A stretch of 64,000 bases of DNA from NCBI GenBank assembly GCA_963849105.1, contig CAWKGD010000006.1:124001-188000 (forward strand), written 5' to 3'. This stretch comes from CAVRXQ01 sp963849105. GTDB lineage: Bacteria; Actinomycetota; Acidimicrobiia; Acidimicrobiales; Bog-793. The position numbers were made by a program, and so were the translations under genes. The notes under the pieces were generated by a model. That model was given only the letters and a program-made list of their open reading frames with translations. It was not told the origin of the DNA and made no database searches. Below are positions 58,942-64,000 of the stretch, in pieces (position 1 is the stretch's first letter; every line of letters begins with the position of its first letter).

Positions 58942-59976
58942 ATGAACTCTCGACGGAAGTCAATGGCGTTGGTCCTGGTCGTCGGAGGCCTAGTGGCGAT
59001 CGGCCTTGTGCCTGACGTGACTGCGGTGGCGTCAACGAGCGTGACGGGAGAGGTCGACTCTGGCGTTGTCGACGTGAATACGAACCTCGCCTACGAGAAC
59101 GCCGCCGCCGCGGCAACTGGGGTGGTGATCGCGTCGAGCGGCGAGGTGCTGACGAACAACCACGTCATCGACGGCGCGACGACGATCAAGGTGAGAGACG
59201 TGGGGAACGACAAGACCTATTCGGCAACCGTCGTCGGCTACGACATCACCGCCGACATCGCCGTCCTGCAGCTGAAGGGCGCTTCCGAACTCAAAACCGT
59301 GCCAATGGGCAACTCGTCGTCGGTGAAGGTCAGGGCAGCGGTAACCGCGATCGGTAACGCCGGCGGGACCGGTGGAACACCGAGCCTGGCGACGGGAACC
59401 GTGACGGCACTCGACCAGTCGATCACCGCCGGCGACGAGCTGTCTGAGACGTTTGAGCAGCTGACCGGGCTCATTGAAATGAACGCTTCGATCGAGCCTG
59501 GTGATTCAGGGGGGCCGCTCGTGAATAGCGCTGGCAAGGTAATCGGCATCGACACCGCCGCATCGAGCGGTTTTCAGTTCCAAACCGGTGTGAACGAGGG
59601 GTTCGCGATCCCGATCAACACGGCAATCTCGATTGCGAATCAGATCGAGAGCGGTCACTTCTCAGCCAACGTCCACCCCGGCGCCACCGCCTTCCTCGGC
59701 GTCGACGTGGAGAGCATGGGTTACTTCCGGGGACCCGCCTTTATCGCGGGAGCGCTCATCAGCGGTGTCGTGCCTGCCTCCCCGGCAGAAAAAGCCGGAC
59801 TCGTTTTTGGCGACGTCATCACCAAGCTGAATGGCAAGTCGATCACTTCGGCGACCGCGCTCACGAAGGCAGTGCTCGCCGCGTCGCCCGGCGCCAAGGT
59901 GGGACTCAGCTGGGTCGACCAGTACGGCACCAGCCACAGCGCGGCCGTGACGCTCGCAAGCGGACCACCACAGTAA
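58942..59976 (+). CDS. HtrA/DegP-like trypsin-family serine protease with PDZ domain
   Basis: A 344-residue exported protease. The N-terminus is a signal peptide or anchor (MALVLVVGGLVAIGLVPDVT). The catalytic triad is H74 (LTNNHVIDG), D105 (DITADIAVLQL) and S189 (EPGDSGGPLV), followed by a PDZ domain (AFLGVDVESMGYFRGPAFIA ... ALISGVVPASPAEKAGLVFG). Shorter than typical mycobacterial HtrA because it lacks a cytoplasmic N-terminal domain. It lies 22 bases after the ABC ATPase and is likely in the same transcript, so it may process the exported substrate or handle envelope stress. Confidence 0.93.
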   Translation: MNSRRKSMALVLVVGGLVAIGLVPDVTAVASTSVTGEVDSGVVDVNTNLAYENAAAAATGVVIASSGEVLTNNHVIDGATTIKVRDVGNDKTYSATVVGYDITADIAVLQLKGASELKTVPMGNSSSVKVRAAVTAIGNAGGTGGTPSLATGTVTALDQSITAGDELSETFEQLTGLIEMNASIEPGDSGGPLVNSAGKVIGIDTAASSGFQFQTGVNEGFAIPINTAISIANQIESGHFSANVHPGATAFLGVDVESMGYFRGPAFIAGALISGVVPASPAEKAGLVFGDVITKLNGKSITSATALTKAVLAASPGAKVGLSWVDQYGTSHSAAVTLASGPPQ

Positions 59977-60340
59977 AGACCGAACCGCGGAATGCACGAT
60001 TCGGAGCGTCTATCCGGGAACGCTGAGACGTCGACGGACCGCTTCCTTCTCGGAGGAATCGGGCCGCTTCGCGTCGCAGCAAGTTGAGTCGCGCCCCTCT
60101 ACGAACTGCGAGAGTCGTCGAGCGTGCGAGCGAGTTCCCCAACGAGATCGCCAGCATCGACGGCATGGCTGCGTTTCGGCGTCCACGGCTGATCCGCCCC
60201 ATAACGGCCAAAGGCGGGAGCCGGGGCGCGGGCATAAGTGATGCGATGAAGGAGCGGGGCCTCCGCTCCCCGTGAGGGTTTCAGTTTCCAAACCTCGAAA
60301 CTGGGCTTCTCACAGCAGTCCCACGACAAGGGAGGCCCCT
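59977..60340. other. Non-coding flank upstream of the IS110-type transposase (candidate bridge-RNA region)
   Basis: 364 bases without a supported gene. A hairpin GGAGCGG-GGCCT-CCGCTCC lies at 60251-60269, 72 bases before the transposase start. IS110-family elements encode their guiding bridge/seek RNA in a long non-coding end; in the IS110 group this is upstream of the transposase. That the RNA is here is inference; I cannot define the element's end. Confidence 0.4.
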
Positions 60341-61351
60341 ATGGAGCGAGAGTACGTCGGCATCGACCTGCACCGTCGCCGCTCGGTGATCGTGCGCATG
60401 GGCGCGGACGGAAAGCAGCGCTCGAGTGTGCGCATCGACAACGACCCGGGCGAGTTCGCCGCCGCGGTGTTGGCGGCACCGGCCGGCAGCGACGTGATCA
60501 TCGAAGCCACCTACGGCTGGTACTGGGCAGCGGACCTTCTCTCCGACCTCGGCTACGTCGTCCACCTCGCCAACCCACACGGCAACGACTGGGGGCACCG
60601 CCGGGTGAAGAACGACGAGCGCGACGCGCACGACCTCGCCGACCTCTTGCGCCTCGGCCGTCTCGCCGAAGCGTGGATCGCACCGCCGGAGCTTCGTGAG
60701 CTAAGAGAGCTCGTCCGCTTTCGCAACAAGCTCTCCTCGATGCGCACGGGGGTGAAGGCTCAGGCGCACGCCGTGCTCGCAAAGAACGGCATCTTGCCGG
60801 TGCGCAACGACATGTGGGGAATCGGCGGTGCCGCACAGTTCGATGCCTTGGAGATCCCTCGTGCCTATTCGCACCGCATCGAGGTGCTGAGAGACCTCGT
60901 CTGTTTCTTCAACCGCGAGATCCTCGAGATCGACCGCCAGACACACCTGTGGTTACGCGACGATCCCGGTTACAAGGCGGTGCAAGCGATCTACGGCGTC
61001 GGAGAGGTGATGGCGGCGATCTTTGTCGCAGAGATCGGAGACGTGACGCGCTTCCACTCACCAGAAGCGCTCTGTTCGTGGGCTGGGCTCACGCCGATCC
61101 ATCGCGAGTCCGACACCAAGGTCTACCGCGGACAGATCACGAAACAGGGCTCGCGCCTTGTGCGCTGGGCAGCGATCGAGACCGTCGCTCGATATCACGC
61201 CGGCATCTTCGAAGCCGCCTTCCAGGCGATCGCCGAACGGCGCGGCAAGAAAAAGGCCACCGTCGCCATCGCCCGCAAAGTGCTCACGCTCGTCTACTAC
61301 GGGCTCAGAGACAAAGAGATCCGCTGTCTCAAAAGCCCGAGAGCGGCGTGA
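60341..61351 (+). CDS. IS110-family transposase (DEDD)
   Basis: A 336-residue recombinase. The N-terminal RuvC-like DEDD domain shows D9 (YVGIDLH), E55 (IIEATYGWYW), D92 and D95 (VKNDERDAHDLADLL). The C-terminal transposase_20 domain has the helix-hairpin-helix GYKAVQAIYGVGEVMAAIFV and the region SWAGLTPIHRESDTKVYRGQ, with the serine of GSRLVRWAAIE. It appears intact. ATG 60341 follows GGGAGG; the frame opens 23 codons earlier without need. Confidence 0.95.
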   Translation: MEREYVGIDLHRRRSVIVRMGADGKQRSSVRIDNDPGEFAAAVLAAPAGSDVIIEATYGWYWAADLLSDLGYVVHLANPHGNDWGHRRVKNDERDAHDLADLLRLGRLAEAWIAPPELRELRELVRFRNKLSSMRTGVKAQAHAVLAKNGILPVRNDMWGIGGAAQFDALEIPRAYSHRIEVLRDLVCFFNREILEIDRQTHLWLRDDPGYKAVQAIYGVGEVMAAIFVAEIGDVTRFHSPEALCSWAGLTPIHRESDTKVYRGQITKQGSRLVRWAAIETVARYHAGIFEAAFQAIAERRGKKKATVAIARKVLTLVYYGLRDKEIRCLKSPRAA

Positions 61352-61924
61352 CGCTCGGGCGCGGACGGGCGCGAGCTCGACGATCGGCAGGGCTCCCACT
61401 CGGAGGAGTGGCGCGGCCGGCTAAGTGATTGAGCCCGCCCGTTCGCGGCCGGAACACACCATGCTGAGCGACTCAGCGAAGACATGCCTCGGCAACCGAG
61501 CTTGCCCCTCTCACGATCTCTGACGCGAGAGAACTTGGTGTGAACTCAGGCGGCTAGATGCGCCGACCACAACCTGAGACATCCTGCGCCACTCGGCGCC
61601 GGCGTCAAGGTCGTTCGTCCTCGATTCGCTGCGGGCGCTCCACCTTGACTCCGACGCCTCGACGGCGCGCGCCTTCACTCAGGCTGTGCAATCGGATTGC
61701 AGAGCGTTGAACAGGAAGAAAGGCCTGTCGCGAGGATTGACACGGCCCCGCTCCTTCAGACATGCCGGTCGGGGACGGTCGCTTAATCGTGCAGGATTAA
61801 GCGCGGAACTCTGCGGCCCCAAATAATGCCTCGCGGCAGAGGCCAATAGATCGGGCGCTCGTTGGAAGACCTACGATCCGCTCAGATCGCGCGAGTACCG
61901 CGCAGCGAAACGGCGGGTGGTGTG
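61352..61924. other. Gene-free flank downstream of the transposase
   Basis: 573 bases with two hairpins: CCACTC-GGAG-GAGTGG at 61396-61411, 45 bases after the transposase stop (possible terminator or, if the element is of the IS1111 group, part of its guide RNA), and the TTAAT-type hairpin at 61780. No coding frame is convincing. Confidence 0.45.
61780..61803. repeat. Hairpin CGCTTAAT - 8 nt - ATTAAGCG (copy 3)
   Basis: Perfect 8-bp arms around CGTGCAGG. The arms are identical to those at 43163 and the spacer length is the same, while the spacer sequence differs. It lies 145 bases before the SHOCT-domain gene. Confidence 0.7.
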
Positions 61925-62746
61925 ATGAGCACGGCGATTCCAGATCTCTGGCCACCTACGACATCCACCTTCTACAACTTCGCGTCCGGAGACAAGGTGA
62001 CGTTCTCCTGGGACAAGAAGGGGTTCCAAATCACACGGGAAAGCATCGCACGGACGCGCACGTTGCATTCGTTCCCGTTCACAGAGGCGGGATGGGTGCA
62101 AACGTGGCAGACGATGGTGAAGGAATATCCGAGCCTCGCGGCGAAGGTCGCTGAGCGGGTAGGGGGAGAACGATGGGAGCTGTCCCGACTCACCAAGCAC
62201 GCGGTGGTTGAGGGCTGCACGTTTCTCGGGGGTCGGGGATGGAGCGATCCGTTGGTGAAACCGGACACGCCATGCACCTTGTACTTCACGAACGAAGGGC
62301 TTTGGGCCCGGTTACCGGATGGCCTGGGCGATCAGACGCTCCTCCGCGTGCCGTACGAGGAGATCGCGGCTTTAGAGGTGAGTGGTCCTGGAGAACAGTC
62401 GGCTCTCACTGTCGCCAACTTCCTCATGGTCGGCCTTTGGGCGCTGACGCTGAAGAACATCAAGACGTACGTGAGACTCCAGATGCCTACGGCTGAGTTC
62501 TTTTTCTCTTGCAACACCGAGGAACCAAACGAGCTCCGGATGCATCTCTCCGGTCCGATCGATCGCATCGCACAGCTGCGAATGTCTCCGCCCCCGATGC
62601 CACCACCGCTAAAGCCGGGATCGACCTCTACAGCACCCGTCTCGGTAGCCGATGAACTCACCAAGCTCGCCGCGCTACGCGATTCTGGAGTGCTAACCGA
62701 AGAAGAGTTCTCTGCACAGAAGGCACGACTGCTGGGTCAACCCTGA
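61925..62746 (+). CDS. Hypothetical protein with C-terminal SHOCT domain
   Basis: A 273-residue protein. The main body has no family I recognise; its centre (RVPYEEIAALEVSGPGEQSA ... FLMVGLWALTLKNIKTYVRL) looks like a PH-like/bacterial pleckstrin beta-sandwich with one hydrophobic helix, and the end (ELTKLAALRDSGVLTEEEFS, AQKARLLG) is a SHOCT short C-terminal domain after a Pro-rich linker. Proteins of this design act at the membrane by oligomerisation. ATG 61925 is preferred. Confidence 0.7.
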   Translation: MSTAIPDLWPPTTSTFYNFASGDKVTFSWDKKGFQITRESIARTRTLHSFPFTEAGWVQTWQTMVKEYPSLAAKVAERVGGERWELSRLTKHAVVEGCTFLGGRGWSDPLVKPDTPCTLYFTNEGLWARLPDGLGDQTLLRVPYEEIAALEVSGPGEQSALTVANFLMVGLWALTLKNIKTYVRLQMPTAEFFFSCNTEEPNELRMHLSGPIDRIAQLRMSPPPMPPPLKPGSTSTAPVSVADELTKLAALRDSGVLTEEEFSAQKARLLGQP

Positions 62747-63056
62747 TGTCGCGCAATCAGCCGGCGAACGCCGATGCCCGCGCAAAGGAGGGACACCTTC
62801 GCATCTTGTCCGACTAACGGACGCTCGCCGCAAGTAGTTGAGAAGCAGGAAGTCACCTAGTGCGAGCGATTTTCCTGCGCGCCGCTCGGATGCCGACGCA
62901 CTCTGCCATTCCGTGGCTCTCGAGCACATCGATCGGCGGTGGGCCAATTCAACGCCGTGCTCGGCTCCGCCGCTCCCGTGTCGTGGGGAACCGGCGACGC
63001 GCTCAACATCTCGGGTGTCTTCGAGACCGCGTGATTACGATAAGGCGGTAATCGCC
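62747..63056. other. Gene-free stretch
   Basis: 310 bases between two convergent genes; nothing recognisable seen on either strand. Confidence 0.45.
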
Positions 63057-63965
63057 CTAGACAGACTGCATCACCGAACCGCAGAGCGAGAACCGCTGCG
63101 CATCAATCGCTTTGTAATCGTGGCCATAGAGAAGTGCCCGGCGCGCCAACACGCCCAGGTAGGCGGTGATTGAGAACACGGTCGAGTTCGCAATCTCTTC
63201 GTCCGTCGGCTTGGGTGAAAGCGTTGCGTTCGACTTTGTCGTTCCCAAGATTTCGAGGCTTCGCATCATTGCGTAGAGCGTGGAGTGGTGAACGGCCGAG
63301 TAAAGGCGGTACGACGCTCTGCTCGCGGGCCGGTCCCCTAACAGCGCGACCAACATCTCTTCGATGATCGGTGTGGCGTTGAGCCTTCTCTGCCCCTCGA
63401 AGCCAAGCAGTTCCTCAGTTTTGGACGAGTGATCGGGAATGAGGCCCAACTTGTCAGCTTCAGCGAGTATTCGGTTCCTGTGTTGCTCGTAATGGGAGGT
63501 GTCGGTCTCTGCAATGCGCTCGACCTTGACGGCCTCGTTAACGGAGTGGAGTTCGACCGTCTTGCCTCGAGCGACGCGCTCCCTTACGCCGATATTGGGG
63601 TCGTATAACCACCAAGCGCGTGCCGACGCTTCGATAACGGCCCGGGCAAGGATTTCAAAAGCGAAGGACGCGATCTGCTGGTCGGGACGGATTAGCTGAC
63701 TCATGGCGAAAAGCGTTTGAGTGGCCGGCATGACTGCGAAAGTCGCCACCGCTAGCGGCGATCTCGCCGCATCCGAAGTCCACGGACCGGTCGGGGCCCG
63801 TTCCTCCTGGGCAGCAACGAACCTCTCTCGCCAAGCAATCGACTTAGGCGCAGGGTCTTCATTCGCCATCAGCCGATTGTCATCGGCGTACTTGACCGCG
63901 TTCACGATTGCCTGGTGGGAGGCGTCAACTGCTGCTGGCGTCACCATCGAGTGTTCGTCATTCAC
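63057..63965 (-). CDS. Hypothetical helical protein
   Basis: A 302-residue, largely helical protein I cannot assign. Notable stretches are ILARAVIEASARAWWLYDPN, IGVRERVARGKTVELHSVNE and ASRASYRLYSAVHHSTLYAM; the spaced histidine and arginine positions hint at an enzyme- or nucleotide-handling HEPN-like helical bundle, but this is weak. GTG 63965 start; the window ends 35 bases further, so its upstream partner is unseen. Lies in accessory DNA after the IS110 element. Confidence 0.55.
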   Translation of the reverse strand: MNDEHSMVTPAAVDASHQAIVNAVKYADDNRLMANEDPAPKSIAWRERFVAAQEERAPTGPWTSDAARSPLAVATFAVMPATQTLFAMSQLIRPDQQIASFAFEILARAVIEASARAWWLYDPNIGVRERVARGKTVELHSVNEAVKVERIAETDTSHYEQHRNRILAEADKLGLIPDHSSKTEELLGFEGQRRLNATPIIEEMLVALLGDRPASRASYRLYSAVHHSTLYAMMRSLEILGTTKSNATLSPKPTDEEIANSTVFSITAYLGVLARRALLYGHDYKAIDAQRFSLCGSVMQSV

Positions 63966-64000
63966 GAGGTGCGGCGCTGTCGTCTCCGTAATCCAACGGA

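Noticed and set aside
1..64000. CRISPR arrays, rRNA genes, complete tRNA genes, phage structural genes
   Set aside because: I looked for regularly spaced repeats, rRNA-like stretches, full cloverleaf patterns and capsid or terminase motifs and found none that hold up by eye.

Overview
This is a high-GC bacterial chromosome segment with a clear actinobacterial signature: a WhiB-family iron-sulfur regulator divergent from a pair of GET3/ArsA-like ATPases, a GlnR-like regulator directly after glutamine synthetase, a SigB/RpoD-type sigma factor, and many GTG/TTG starts with NTGA stop/start overlaps. The mix of acid- and energy-stress genes would suit a deep-branching actinobacterium such as an acidimicrobial lineage; that placement is inference.

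From 1 to 32.6 kb the window is ordinary core genome. At the left edge a parvulin-like protein is coupled to a cyclic-nucleotide-binding-domain gene that runs off the window, followed by an NDH-2 NADH dehydrogenase, a saccharopine-dehydrogenase-like enzyme and an acetyltransferase. From 5.3 to 12.4 kb lies a phenylalanine/tyrosine degradation cluster: hmgA, fahA, an aminotransferase fused to a DinB-like domain and hppD in one coupled operon, two Lrp/AsnC regulators, and phenylalanine hydroxylase carrying a frameshift. Next come holB-tmk-topA, a HAD-IB phosphatase, a 24-residue membrane peptide gene, a sigma factor, nadE, glnA-glnR, a beta-propeller lipoprotein, ridA (apparent CTG start)-erpA, apbC/mrp, whiB, the two ArsA-like ATPases, a receiver-domain protein and a CBS-domain protein.

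At 32,607 the CBS gene runs into the 5' half of a tRNA-Pro(CGG) whose 3' half is missing. From there the content is accessory. Between 33.2 and 38.1 kb a single translationally coupled operon encodes an excisionase-like protein, an SSB, a zinc-finger protein, a primase-polymerase, a P4/D5-type helicase and an HTH protein; it ends in a cluster of CACGAG/CTCGTG repeats and a hairpin that look like a replication origin or regulatory array. A stand-alone ClpX-type zinc-finger protein, a small serine recombinase and an ArdC-like antirestriction metalloprotein follow. I found neither a tyrosine integrase nor the right-hand boundary.

From 41 to 64 kb: a secreted Ig-like protein, small DNA-binding and stress proteins, a proton-pumping P-type ATPase (frameshifted near its end), PPK2, a MarR regulator, a ClC channel, decayed remnants of beta-phosphoglucomutase and CysQ-like genes, a DUF2142 membrane protein coupled to an alpha/beta hydrolase lacking its nucleophile serine, an FtsX/MacB-type ABC exporter followed by an HtrA-like protease, an IS110-family transposase with long non-coding flanks, and two unassigned genes. 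Three hairpins of one unusual design (TTAAT, 8-nt spacer, ATTAA) are scattered between 43 and 62 kb.
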